Assembly (NCBI RefSeq): GCF_000348925.1
Contig: NZ_AODQ01000042.1
Coordinates: 1 to 32,857, forward strand
Reading direction: 5' to 3'
Length of the DNA: 32,857 nt
DNA from: Cesiribacter andamanensis AMV16
GTDB lineage: Bacteria > Bacteroidota > Bacteroidia > Cytophagales > Cyclobacteriaceae
The translations under genes were made by a program, and so were the position numbers. The notes beneath the pieces were generated by a model, which worked only from the letters and a program-made list of their open reading frames with translations, did no database searches and was not told the DNA's origin. Of the stretch, positions 8,321 through 16,323 are shown in pieces. Position 1 is the first letter of the stretch, and each line of letters opens with the position of its first letter.

Positions 8321-10706
8321 TTTTGTTGAACTGGGCCACCAGTTTAACATTAAAAAAACGGCTGCTGAGTGTATTGGGCACTGCATACTGCCGTCCCCCA
8401 AAATCACTTACCCAGGAGTAGCTGATCACATTCTGATTGGCCAGCAGGTTCAGGATCTCCAGCCCAACCCACAGGCTGCGGATGCCCATGTTGTGGCGCC
8501 GCAGGTCAAGGATCTTGGACAGGCCAATATCCACCCGCTGGTAGGCCGGGGCTGTAAAGGTGCTGCGGTACTCGGGCCGCTCCGGCGGGCCAAAGGGCAG
8601 GCCACTGCCGTAAAGCAGCCGCATATAAGCCCGAAGGCTGGGGTCGTTGGGGAGATGGTCCTGGAAAAAGATGCCCACATTCAGCCGCTGATCGGTCGGG
8701 CGGCGAATGTACCCCCTGCCATCGCCCAGTATATCTTCGCGGGTACTCATGACCCCCAGGCTGAACCAGGATTCGGCACCCGGAATAAATTCCCCGCTGA
8801 TCCTGAAATCGGCTCCGGTGGCCCAGGCCCTTGCCTCATTGTTGGCAAAATAGCGCAGGCGTACATTCTCAATATCGTAGGCATTTACATGCCAGAGCTT
8901 TTTATAGTAGCCCTCGCCTACCAGGTTAAAGGGGCGATTCCACATCAGAAAGTTCATGTCGGCGCCCGCCAGCAGGTGAAGGGCCGATTGTGCCCGTACG
9001 GCCAGGTTTACCTCACCCAGGTAGGTGCGCAGCTCCCGGTACAGAGGGGGCTGGTGGTAAATGCCCATGGCGGTAGAGAAAACGATGTCAGTTGCCCAGA
9101 TGGGGCGATAGGCATACTGGAGGCGGGGGCTAAAAAGCAGTTGTTCATTTATGGTCCAGTAATGGCTGCGCAGGCCGTAGGTGAGGGTGTGCCGCTCCCC
9201 TCCCCAGCTGGAGGAGTTTTGCACATAGGCCTGCAGGCGCTGGCTGGAGAGGGATAAGCCATTGTCGATCAGGCGCGTATCCCGAATGCTGATGTAGCCG
9301 GCCGAATCAATAAACTCCCACTCCTGCAGGCGATCTTGCATCTGCTCCTGGCTTAGTTCCAGGCCCCACTCCAGCCGGTGCTGATCGGTCCATTGCCACT
9401 GGCTGCGGTTTTGCAGGGTGTACACCTGTGCCTTCAGGCTATTTCGGATGTTGAGATAGTTGGTGCCCAGGCCCAGAATGGTCTGGCACTGGTCAAAGGT
9501 GGCCGAGCTGGTGTTTTTATCAACATTGCAGAGAAAATAGGCCCCCTCTACGTCGGCCAGCTCCCGCTCCCGGGTGTTGAGCCAGGAGAGGATCCATTCG
9601 GTGCGAAAGCGCTCACTCCAGCGGCTGGACCATTTCACCGCATTCTGATAGGTATCATAGCGCAGCAGCTCCTGCCCTTCAAAGCCTACCGTAAGCCGGA
9701 AGGCCTGCTGCAGGGTACCAAAATTGGTCTCCCGGGTTTGGGGCGCCACCTCGTAGCGGTTACGGGCATAGCTTAGCAGCAGGTTAAACTGGTGGCGCTG
9801 GCTGGGGGTAAAGGTCAGAAAGGCCTGTATATCGCTAAAGCGGGGCAGGTATTCCCCCTCCGTTTCCAGGGTGCCCAGCAGGTAGCGGGCACTTTTGTGG
9901 CGGGCCGAGGCTACCCAGGTAAATTTGCCCCCCCCTGTGCTGCCTTCTGTTTCCAGATTGCCTCCCAGCAGACTGGCGGTAAGGCTGGTAGCAATGGAGT
10001 CAGGCTGCTTATAGGTGATATCCAGCACCGAGCTAAGTTTATCGCCCCATTTTGGCTGCCAGCCTCCGGCCGAAAATCGAATGGACTGCACCATCTGGGG
10101 GTTTACAAAGCTCAGCCCCTCCTGCTGACCGGCGCGGGACAAAAAGGGCCTGTAAATGGGGATGCCATTGACGTAGACTAGGTTCTCATCAAAATTTCCT
10201 CCCCGCACGGCATAGGCAGAACTAAGCTCATTGTTGCTCATCACCCCGGGCAGGGTCTGCAGAATGTCGGAGAAATCGCCAAAGGCGGTGGGGATATGCA
10301 CGGCATCAATGGGATCGATGCGGGTAAGGCCGGCCTCCTCCCGCTGCCCTCCCTGGTCGGAGGTTACCTCTACGGTCCGCAGCTCATCGGTACGGGCGGC
10401 CAGTTGAATGTGCAGCTCCCGCTGTTCGCCAGGCTGCAGCAGCAGGCGAACGGTGCGGGCACGGTAGCCCAGATAACTATAGCGGAGGCTGATGGAATCG
10501 CCTGCTGGAACTGACAGGCTATAGGTGCCGGCCGTATCGGCTACGGTGCCCCGCTGCAGGGCTACCAGCTGGATGGCAGCCCCGGGTAGCGGCAGGCCCT
10601 CCTGGCTGCGCACACTGCCCCTTAGCAGGGCGGTTTGCGCCTGCGCCGGTGCCAGCTGCAGTACCAGTAGCATCAGAAAAAGGGATGCCGGGCCAAGGAG
10701 GTTCAA
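8307..10706 (-). CDS. TonB-dependent outer-membrane receptor with N-terminal carboxypeptidase-like domain
   Basis: A 799-residue receptor. After a signal sequence ending APAQAQ (about residue 24) comes a carboxypeptidase-regulatory-like domain, about 28-112 (LLRGSVRSQEGLPLPGAAIQL... GTYSLSVPAG... YLGYRARTV), then a plug domain, about 125-235 (DILQTLPGVMSNNELSSAYAVRGGNFDENLVYVNGIPIY), then a long barrel to the end. The substrate is unknown; there is no SusD partner, so it is not a SusC/D pair. The start is unusual: the only candidate near the 5' end is a TTG at 10706 overlapping the rpe stop as TTGA, which suggests translational coupling. The next in-frame start is an ATG 11 codons later. It is the last gene of the mnmA-to-receptor operon. 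Confidence 0.93.
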   Translation of the reverse strand: MNLLGPASLFLMLLVLQLAPAQAQTALLRGSVRSQEGLPLPGAAIQLVALQRGTVADTAGTYSLSVPAGDSISLRYSYLGYRARTVRLLLQPGEQRELHIQLAARTDELRTVEVTSDQGGQREEAGLTRIDPIDAVHIPTAFGDFSDILQTLPGVMSNNELSSAYAVRGGNFDENLVYVNGIPIYRPFLSRAGQQEGLSFVNPQMVQSIRFSAGGWQPKWGDKLSSVLDITYKQPDSIATSLTASLLGGNLETEGSTGGGKFTWVASARHKSARYLLGTLETEGEYLPRFSDIQAFLTFTPSQRHQFNLLLSYARNRYEVAPQTRETNFGTLQQAFRLTVGFEGQELLRYDTYQNAVKWSSRWSERFRTEWILSWLNTRERELADVEGAYFLCNVDKNTSSATFDQCQTILGLGTNYLNIRNSLKAQVYTLQNRSQWQWTDQHRLEWGLELSQEQMQDRLQEWEFIDSAGYISIRDTRLIDNGLSLSSQRLQAYVQNSSSWGGERHTLTYGLRSHYWTINEQLLFSPRLQYAYRPIWATDIVFSTAMGIYHQPPLYRELRTYLGEVNLAVRAQSALHLLAGADMNFLMWNRPFNLVGEGYYKKLWHVNAYDIENVRLRYFANNEARAWATGADFRISGEFIPGAESWFSLGVMSTREDILGDGRGYIRRPTDQRLNVGIFFQDHLPNDPSLRAYMRLLYGSGLPFGPPERPEYRSTFTAPAYQRVDIGLSKILDLRRHNMGIRSLWVGLEILNLLANQNVISYSWVSDFGGRQYAVPNTLSSRFFNVKLVAQFNKKAAL

Positions 10707-11374
10707 GAAGCTGCTTTTTCTTGCAGAACGTTTTTGAGGGCGCTTATGGTATGTGCCGGATCGCTTGCCCGAAACACAAAGCTGCCGGCTACCAACACAT
10801 CGGCACCAGCCTCCAGCAGCTGGGCTGCATTGTCCAGTGTAACGCCACCGTCGATCTCAATCAGTGTAGAGGTCCCTTGGCGGGCTATCAGCTGGCGCAG
10901 CTCTTTTACTTTCTGGTAGGTATGGGGAATAAAGGACTGGCCGCCAAAACCGGGATTGACCGACATCAGGCAGATAACATCAATATCCTGAATAATATCG
11001 GTAAGTACCGTAACAGGGGTATGAGGGTTTAGCGCCACTCCCCTCTTACAGCCCAGATCCCGGATCTGCTGCAGGGTACGGTGCAGGTGCGGGCAGGCCT
11101 CATAATGTACCGTAAGCACCTGGGCACCGGCTTTCTGAAAGGCTTCCAGGTACTTTTCGGGCTCCACAATCATCAGGTGTACATCCAGGGGCTTTTGGGC
11201 ATGGCGCTGAATGGCCTCACAGACCGGCAGGCCAAAGGAGATGTTGGGCACAAAGCGGCCATCCATCACATCCACATGGATCCAGTCGGCCTGGCTCTGG
11301 TTAAGCATCTCGACTTCTTTCTGGAGATTGGCAAAATCGGCTGCCAGTACCGAGGGGGCAATTAAGGGTTTCAT
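10703..11374 (-). CDS. rpe: Ribulose-phosphate 3-epimerase
   Basis: A 223-residue TIM-barrel enzyme that interconverts ribulose-5-phosphate and xylulose-5-phosphate in the pentose phosphate pathway. Family signatures are all present: IAPSVLAADF at the start, WIHVDVMDGRFVPN (His33, Asp35, Asp38; metal and acid/base site), LDVHLMI (second metal His), LMSVNPGFGGQSF, IEIDGGV (catalytic Asp) and the phosphate-binding LVAGSFVF. The length is normal. It begins 25 bases after the protease stop and its own stop overlaps the putative TTG start of the receptor gene by four bases, so it sits in the middle of a co-transcribed group. Confidence 0.98.
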   Translation of the reverse strand: MKPLIAPSVLAADFANLQKEVEMLNQSQADWIHVDVMDGRFVPNISFGLPVCEAIQRHAQKPLDVHLMIVEPEKYLEAFQKAGAQVLTVHYEACPHLHRTLQQIRDLGCKRGVALNPHTPVTVLTDIIQDIDVICLMSVNPGFGGQSFIPHTYQKVKELRQLIARQGTSTLIEIDGGVTLDNAAQLLEAGADVLVAGSFVFRASDPAHTISALKNVLQEKAAS

Positions 11375-11399
11375 GGCGACAAATATAGAGAAAAGAGGC

Positions 11400-13022
11400 T
11401 TACTGGCGTATAAACTTCTGCACGCGCTGTCCCTGCGGCAGTACCACTTTCAGGTAGTAAAAGCCCTGCTGCAGGCTACTCACATCCAGCTCATAGCGGC
11501 CCGAGGGGCTGGGCTGCAGACGCTGGCTGTGCAGCAGGCGGCCGGTGGCATCTACCAGCTGCAGGCTAAACTGCTGCCCCACAGGGGGTGCATCGGTAAA
11601 ATCGATCACCAGATGGCTTTGCCGCACCGGATTGGGATAGAGGCTAAACGAGCTGCTGCTGGACTGATCAACGCCCAGAATGGCCGTTTGCAGACGACTG
11701 AAACCAGGTACGCCATGGCCATACTCATTGTCCGGGCTAGTGGCCCGGGTACCGGAGCGGATAAGGAGTTCCCGCAGTTCAAGATTAGAAAGTTCGGGAT
11801 AAGCCTGCCATACCCCTGCTGCCAGCCCGGCCACCTGCGGGGCCGCAAAAGAGGTGCCGTTGTTGGTCTGATAATTACCGTTGGCATCGATCACTACGGT
11901 ATTTACGCCCAACGCCACTACTTCAGGCTTTTGGCGTCCATCAGCGGTAGGCCCTCCGGAAGAAAAGGGCGCAAGTACCCCTTGTTCATCTATGGCCCCT
12001 ACGGCCAGGATCTGATCGGCATCTGCCGGGCTGCCAACGCCGGGCCAGGCAGACTGCCTGCTGTTGCCCGAGCTGGTTACCACCAGTATGCCCCGTTGGG
12101 CAGCCCAGCTGGCTGCCCGGGTAGCTACGGCGGTTTGCCCGTCCATATCGGCCTGGGTATAGTCCATGGAGGGATCGTCAAAGGTAGCGTAACCCAGGGA
12201 GGAGGAGATGATATCGGCCCCAAGGCTATCGGCCCATTCGCTGGCCAGCAGCCAGTTGTATTCTTCTATGATGTATTCAGAATTGGGCGTGGTGGCATCA
12301 CCCGTATCTTCGGTTATGGCCAGGATAAAGGAGGCATCGGGTGCTGTGCCGCTGTAGACCCCTTCCTGTCGGGCAGCAATGGTAGAAAGGGCTTTGGTGC
12401 CATGATCTCTGGCCCGAAACACATCGGGCGAGTAGCGCACAAAATCCCAGCTGCGGATAAGGCGCTCCTGGGTAAAAAGATGACTAAACTGCGCAAGCTG
12501 GTTTACGCCCAGAAAGCCGTTGTCCAGCACGGCTATCCAGATGCCCTGGCCGGTATAGCCCAGCTCGTGCATGCGGGGCACCTGCAGGAGTTGGTTTTGC
12601 AGATCAGAGACGTCTTCCCTACGGCTTTGGTAGGCAGGGGTGTGCATGCGGGCATTGAGTCGCTGGCCGGGCGCTACATACTGGATGCGGCTTACAAATG
12701 GCAAAGTACTGAGCGCTTCTACCTTTTGGGGAAAATCTTCTACCAGAATGGCATTCATCCAGCGGCTGCGGTAAAAGACGGCCACCCCCTGGGCCTGCAC
12801 TTCTTCTACATACACTTCATTTACGGGCAGGTCCTGCTCGGTAATGGCAATGTTAAATTTCTTGCGGCGCTGTATAGCCCGCTCGCTCAGGAATTTTTCG
12901 GGTTCGGCCGGTGAGTAGATGCTTCCTTCTTTATCTGTAAAAAAAACCATGTAGCGGTTTACATCCTGTGCCCAGCTGGCAGGGCCTATGAGGATACAGC
13001 ATAACAGAAGGAGCTTTTTCAT
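11400..13022 (-). CDS. Secreted S8 (subtilisin-like) serine protease with type IX secretion sorting domain
   Basis: A 540-residue exported protease. Signal peptide at residues 1-19 (MKKLLLLCCILIGPASWAQ), a propeptide-like region to about 150, then a subtilase domain with the full triad: Asp167 (AVLDNGF), His207 (DHGTKALSTIA) and Ser391 (NNGTSFAAPQVAG), plus the oxyanion Asn320 (SSGN). A short Ser-rich linker leads to a C-terminal domain from about 460 (SLYPNPV... to YYLKVVLPQGQRVQKFIRQ), the pattern of type A type IX sorting domains, so the protein should be exported across the outer membrane and released or anchored on the surface. The start overlaps the stop of the upstream lipoprotein gene as ATGA, indicating coupling. 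Confidence 0.96.
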   Translation of the reverse strand: MKKLLLLCCILIGPASWAQDVNRYMVFFTDKEGSIYSPAEPEKFLSERAIQRRKKFNIAITEQDLPVNEVYVEEVQAQGVAVFYRSRWMNAILVEDFPQKVEALSTLPFVSRIQYVAPGQRLNARMHTPAYQSRREDVSDLQNQLLQVPRMHELGYTGQGIWIAVLDNGFLGVNQLAQFSHLFTQERLIRSWDFVRYSPDVFRARDHGTKALSTIAARQEGVYSGTAPDASFILAITEDTGDATTPNSEYIIEEYNWLLASEWADSLGADIISSSLGYATFDDPSMDYTQADMDGQTAVATRAASWAAQRGILVVTSSGNSRQSAWPGVGSPADADQILAVGAIDEQGVLAPFSSGGPTADGRQKPEVVALGVNTVVIDANGNYQTNNGTSFAAPQVAGLAAGVWQAYPELSNLELRELLIRSGTRATSPDNEYGHGVPGFSRLQTAILGVDQSSSSSFSLYPNPVRQSHLVIDFTDAPPVGQQFSLQLVDATGRLLHSQRLQPSPSGRYELDVSSLQQGFYYLKVVLPQGQRVQKFIRQ

Positions 13023-13729
13023 GGGGTATCGTTGCCGTGCTCTTTTAATTTCATTTCCAGGAATAGCCCGCTGGTGATGGATCCGGGTTCGCTACAGTTG
13101 GTGGTACAGTAGTTTTGCTGATCGGTCAGTTTGTAGACCAGCCCCACGCCTAGGGCATACACTTCTTCGCGCATGTCTCGCTTAACGATCACATCATCTA
13201 TATCCTCCTGTACCACGCGCAGGCTGGTATCATATACGGTGTTATCAACAGTAAAGGTTCTGCCAAGGGTGCGCATTTCAAAAGTATCGGCGGGCGAGGC
13301 ATTGAGCATGTTGGAATTCCAGCGGATGCCCTCACCCAGCGGAAACACCAGCTGCACCTGTGGCCGGTTGTTGATGCCCTGCACCAGCTGGCGGGGGGTA
13401 CGCTGTACGGAATAGGAAGAATCCAGCTGCCAGCTACCCCCCTGGCTATAGCGGCGCTGGCGGCGCAAAATGAAAATGGTATCGTTGGTCTGGTTCAGGT
13501 AATAATCGGCTACGCGCTCCAGCAGCTCATATTCAAGGGTATCGTTTGGGGTAGCAAAATTGTACTGGATGCGGTACACATCATAGAGCCGGTAATCGCC
13601 CAGCTTAAGGGGGTAATAGCTCCAGCCCAGCCGATCCGGATTGGGGTCGGCGGTGCGTTCACAGGAAACAGAAAGGAGCAAAAGGGCGCTCAGCCCCCCT
13701 GCTACCAGTATATCATGCAGTTTTCTCAT
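13019..13729 (-). CDS. Putative lipoprotein of unknown function
   Basis: A 236-residue protein with a lipoprotein signal (MRKLHDILVAGGLSALLLLSVSC), Cys23 being the likely lipidated residue. The mature part is rich in beta strands and aromatic residues (LGWSYYPLKLGDYRLYDVYRIQYNF, RLGWSYY-like openings) and contains a Cys pair near the end (YCTTNCSEPG). I do not recognise a named domain. It overlaps the end of mnmA by 17 bases and the start of the S8 protease by four, so it is translated from the same message. A link with the secreted protease, for example as a partner or surface anchor, is only a guess from the coupling. Confidence 0.85.
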   Translation of the reverse strand: MRKLHDILVAGGLSALLLLSVSCERTADPNPDRLGWSYYPLKLGDYRLYDVYRIQYNFATPNDTLEYELLERVADYYLNQTNDTIFILRRQRRYSQGGSWQLDSSYSVQRTPRQLVQGINNRPQVQLVFPLGEGIRWNSNMLNASPADTFEMRTLGRTFTVDNTVYDTSLRVVQEDIDDVIVKRDMREEVYALGVGLVYKLTDQQNYCTTNCSEPGSITSGLFLEMKLKEHGNDTP

Positions 13730-14834
13730 GTGCTTGTCTAAAGCTTTTCCAGATCCAGCCGCCTCCTACTACATCATCGCCTTCGTAGAAAACAGCGGCC
13801 TGGCCAGGAGCAATGGCGTTTACCCCCTTGCCAAAGAAAACCTTCATCACATCGCCTGCCTGCTCGATCACCGCCGGGCTTCCTTCATCATTGTAGCGTA
13901 CTTTGGTGATGGTATCAAGGCGCTTATCGCCCAGATCGCTGTATTTGCTCATAATCAGGTTGCGCACATACATGCCATCACGGCTCAGCTCATCAAAGGT
14001 ACCAAGCACCACCTCATTGGTTTCGCGGCGGATCTCGGTTACGTAAACCGGATAGCCCAGGGCTATGCCCAGGCCTTTGCGCTGACCTACGGTGTAGAAG
14101 GGGTAGCCCTCATGAGTGCCCACCGGGGTACCGTCTTCAAGTACAAAATTTCCTCCTTTCACCTGCTCTTCCAGCCCGGGAATGCGGCGGCGCAAAAAGC
14201 CCCGGTAATCATTATCGGGCACAAAACAGATCTCATAGGATTCTGACTTGTTCACCAGTTCCACAAATCCCCTTTCCATGGCCATTTCCCGGATCTGCAC
14301 CTTGGTAAGGTTGCCAAGGGGTAGTATGGTACGGCTCAGGCTCTCCTGCGATACGCCCCAGAGTGCATAAGACTGGTCCTTGTTGTCATCTATTCCCTTG
14401 CTGATGATGTAGCGTCCTCCCTCCTGCCGCACACGCGCATAGTGCCCGGTGGCAATATAGTCGCAGCCCAGTTTATCGGCCCGGCGCAGCAGCGCATCCC
14501 ATTTGATATGGGTATTGCACAGCACACAGGGATTAGGGGTGCGGCCGGCCAGGTATTCGTCCGTAAAATGATCGATCACATAATCGCCAAATTCATTGCG
14601 GATATCCAGGATATAGTGGGGAAATCCCAGGCTGACGGCAATGTTGCGGGCATCGTTGATCGAATCAAGGCTGCAACAGCCGGTTTCTTTCTTAGAACTG
14701 CCTGAGGAGGCATAATCCCATGTTTTCATGGTCATGCCTATCACTTCATAGCCCTGCTCATGCAGGAGCACGGCCGCCAGCGAACTGTCAATGCCGCCGC
14801 TCATGGCTACTAAAACTCTTCCTTTTGTACTCAT
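13713..14834 (-). CDS. mnmA: tRNA-specific 2-thiouridylase MnmA
   Basis: A 373-residue enzyme that puts sulfur on U34 of tRNAs for Lys, Glu and Gln. The PP-loop ATPase motif is SGGIDSS (residues 12-18). The two catalytic cysteines are present: Cys103 in NPCVLCN and Cys203 in SYEICFVP, matching E. coli Cys102 and Cys199. Other signatures are TGHYARV, DQSYALWGV and GQRKGLGIA. It is the first gene of a five-gene overlapping operon ending with the TonB-dependent receptor. A TATATTTG element 40 bases upstream (14874-14881) could be its promoter. Confidence 0.98.
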   Translation of the reverse strand: MSTKGRVLVAMSGGIDSSLAAVLLHEQGYEVIGMTMKTWDYASSGSSKKETGCCSLDSINDARNIAVSLGFPHYILDIRNEFGDYVIDHFTDEYLAGRTPNPCVLCNTHIKWDALLRRADKLGCDYIATGHYARVRQEGGRYIISKGIDDNKDQSYALWGVSQESLSRTILPLGNLTKVQIREMAMERGFVELVNKSESYEICFVPDNDYRGFLRRRIPGLEEQVKGGNFVLEDGTPVGTHEGYPFYTVGQRKGLGIALGYPVYVTEIRRETNEVVLGTFDELSRDGMYVRNLIMSKYSDLGDKRLDTITKVRYNDEGSPAVIEQAGDVMKVFFGKGVNAIAPGQAAVFYEGDDVVGGGWIWKSFRQAHEKTA

Positions 14835-14873
14835 TGGGTTGTTTTTTCACAGGGTTCACAGCCCTGCTTTTTA

Positions 14874-14881
14874 CAAATATA
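14874..14881 (-). promoter_or_regulatory. Possible -7 element of an mnmA promoter
   Basis: On the minus strand this reads TATATTTG, a full match to the Bacteroidota -7 consensus TAnnTTTG. I see no TTG at the proper distance upstream, where instead the preceding hairpin lies, so the call rests on the -7 box and its position 40 bases from the mnmA ATG. Confidence 0.4.
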
Positions 14882-14884
14882 AAA

Positions 14885-14912
14885 GGAAGAAACCCGTGTC
14901 CGGATTTCTTCC
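14885..14912 (-). terminator. Likely terminator of the thioredoxin unit
   Basis: GGAAGAAA at 14885-14892 pairs with TTTCTTCC at 14905-14912, with an inner CCG/CGG pairing around a four-base loop. On the minus strand it is followed by TTTTATATTTG. It sits between the stop of the small gene at 14984 and mnmA. Confidence 0.6.
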
Positions 14913-14983
14913 TCACTAAAACACCAGCTAAAGGTAAATAATTTCCTGCTTTTCCAATAGCCGGTAGGGGCCAATTCTTAGGG

Positions 14984-15223
14984 CTAGGAAATTGATTCCC
15001 GCACTTTGCGGGTATATTCCCGCAGGGCTGTCTTGAAATCTGTACCCCCCTGCATTTCCTGCTTAATAAAAATAGCGGCAAATACATGGGTGAGCTGCTC
15101 ACCTTCGTCTTCCCCTTCTACGGCAATGGCGGGCTGCGCTTCATTGGCCAGCGCTTCTTCGGCAGCCTGCAGCTGCTCCAGGCTATACTGTTCTACCAGG
15201 CTTTTGATGGCGGGAATTTTCAT
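14984..15223 (-). CDS. Small conserved protein, DUF6952-like
   Basis: A 79-residue protein starting MKIPAIKSLVEQYSLEQLQA, with a central acidic EGEDEGEQLTHVFAAIFI stretch and a C-terminal ALREYTRKVRESI. From memory this matches a short Bacteroidota-specific family (DUF6952) that is often next to thioredoxin and peroxiredoxin genes; I cannot verify the name here. No signal peptide or cysteine is present. Its ATG overlaps the stop of the thioredoxin gene as ATGA, so the two are translationally coupled, and a role in the same redox pathway is plausible but unproven. Confidence 0.8.
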   Translation of the reverse strand: MKIPAIKSLVEQYSLEQLQAAEEALANEAQPAIAVEGEDEGEQLTHVFAAIFIKQEMQGGTDFKTALREYTRKVRESIS

Positions 15224-15534
15224 AATTTCTGCAGGAGGTCTAGTACCAGTTCTTCTTTGCTGGTGCAGGTGCCGTCTACCAGCTCACCTCCTTTAAAGAT
15301 GGCGAAATAAGGAAGGCTGGATACCCCGGCCATGCGGCGGGCATCTGGATTCTTTTCGGCGTTCACATCCAGAAAGGTAATGCCCGAAAAGCGCTCATCG
15401 CCGCTCAGGCGCTTGTATTTGGGAGCAAACAGGCGGCAGCTGCCGCACCAGTCGGCATAATATTTTACAATTACTTTATCATTCTGCTGAAGTTTTTGGG
15501 CAAACTCCAGGTCGTCTATTAGTTCTACAGCCAT
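15220..15534 (-). CDS. Thioredoxin-family protein
   Basis: A 104-residue cytoplasmic thioredoxin fold protein. The active site is WCGSC (residues 29-33) instead of the usual WCGPC, which should change its redox potential or substrate choice. The cis-proline is in SSLPYFAIFKGG. No signal peptide. It is preceded by a good promoter (15555-15586) and is coupled to the small gene downstream. It could be a reductant for the MsrA enzymes of this genome or for a peroxiredoxin, but nothing in the window ties it to a particular partner. Confidence 0.93.
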   Translation of the reverse strand: MAVELIDDLEFAQKLQQNDKVIVKYYADWCGSCRLFAPKYKRLSGDERFSGITFLDVNAEKNPDARRMAGVSSLPYFAIFKGGELVDGTCTSKEELVLDLLQKL

Positions 15535-15554
15535 AGCGTCTTTTAAATTTTGCG

Positions 15555-15586
15555 CAAATATACGCCTTCCTCTTCAAACAGGCCAA
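15555..15586 (-). promoter_or_regulatory. Bacteroidota-type promoter of the thioredoxin unit
   Basis: On the minus strand TTG (15584-15586), then 21 bases, then TATATTTG (15555-15562), a full match to the TTG-N19-21-TAnnTTTG pattern. It lies 21 bases upstream of the thioredoxin ATG at 15534. Confidence 0.7.
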
Positions 15587-15685
15587 GTAAGCCCTAAAAG
15601 GAACTTGGGCAATGGGCTGTGCATATTTGGGATTTTATCTTCATTTTTGCCGCAGATCGTCTGCGAACATAATCAAGCAAGCGCC

Positions 15686-16318
15686 ATGGCTCTAACCACA
15701 TTTGTAAAAGTAGGACAGCTCACAAATTTAAGCGATGCCCGCTACTGTGCCGGTATGGGTGTAGCCCTGCTGGGCTTTAATACAGAGCCCGGCACGGTAC
15801 ATTATGTAGATCCGGAGAAGTTCAGGGAGATCAGCGAGTGGGTAGCCGGTGTGGCATTTGCAGCTGAATTTAAGGAGGCCAGTGCCGGTACCATTGAACG
15901 CCTACTGCCTGAGTACCCTGTAGATTACATCCAAACTGACCGGGCCGATCAGCTGGAGGCCCTTGAGCAGCTTGAGCTCCCCCTTATTCTGCGCTTGTAC
16001 ATTTCCGAGACTACGGATGTGCAGTTATTAGATGGATTATTGCAACAGCATGCGCATCAGGTAGCTTATTTCCTCCTGGAAACTGCGGGCGATGCCCCAC
16101 TTTCTGCTGAGGTGCTGGCAGCCATCCATGCCCTAAGCAAGCAGTATCCCCTGCTATCGGCCCTGCAAATTGAGGCTGCCACCGTTCTTGAGCTGCTGGA
16201 ACGTTACCCCCTTGGCGGCATTGCTCTGCAGGGAGGAGTTGAAATAAAGACTGGTTTTAAGACTTTTGATGAAATGGCAGAAGTGCTTGAAGTACTGGAG
16301 GTTGATGAAGCCTATTAA
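15686..16318 (+). CDS. TrpF-like (phosphoribosylanthranilate isomerase-like) TIM-barrel protein lacking catalytic residues
   Basis: A 210-residue protein from ATG 15686. An upstream in-frame ATG at 15605 would add 27 residues before the conserved start and is rejected. The opening VKVGQLTNLSDARYCAGMGVALLGFN lines up with the TrpF start VKICGLTxxxDA...GAdalGF, and the end LQGGVEIKTGFKTFDEM lines up with the phosphate-binding SGVExxPGxKD. However, the catalytic cysteine position is Gly10, the aspartate position appears to be Glu132 (FLLETAGD), and the GGTGKTFDW loop is absent. It is therefore likely a non-isomerase relative. There are no trp genes nearby. It is convergent with trmB with only five bases between stops. 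Confidence 0.75.
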   Translation: MALTTFVKVGQLTNLSDARYCAGMGVALLGFNTEPGTVHYVDPEKFREISEWVAGVAFAAEFKEASAGTIERLLPEYPVDYIQTDRADQLEALEQLELPLILRLYISETTDVQLLDGLLQQHAHQVAYFLLETAGDAPLSAEVLAAIHALSKQYPLLSALQIEAATVLELLERYPLGGIALQGGVEIKTGFKTFDEMAEVLEVLEVDEAY

Positions 16319-16323
16319 GACCT

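Noticed and set aside
11211-12914. A 567-codon plus-strand open frame.
   Set aside because: It is antisense to rpe and the S8 protease, both fully supported by motifs.
14788-15102. A 104-codon minus-strand frame.
   Set aside because: It spans a likely terminator and promoter region and overlaps the DUF6952-like gene in another frame; no recognisable content.
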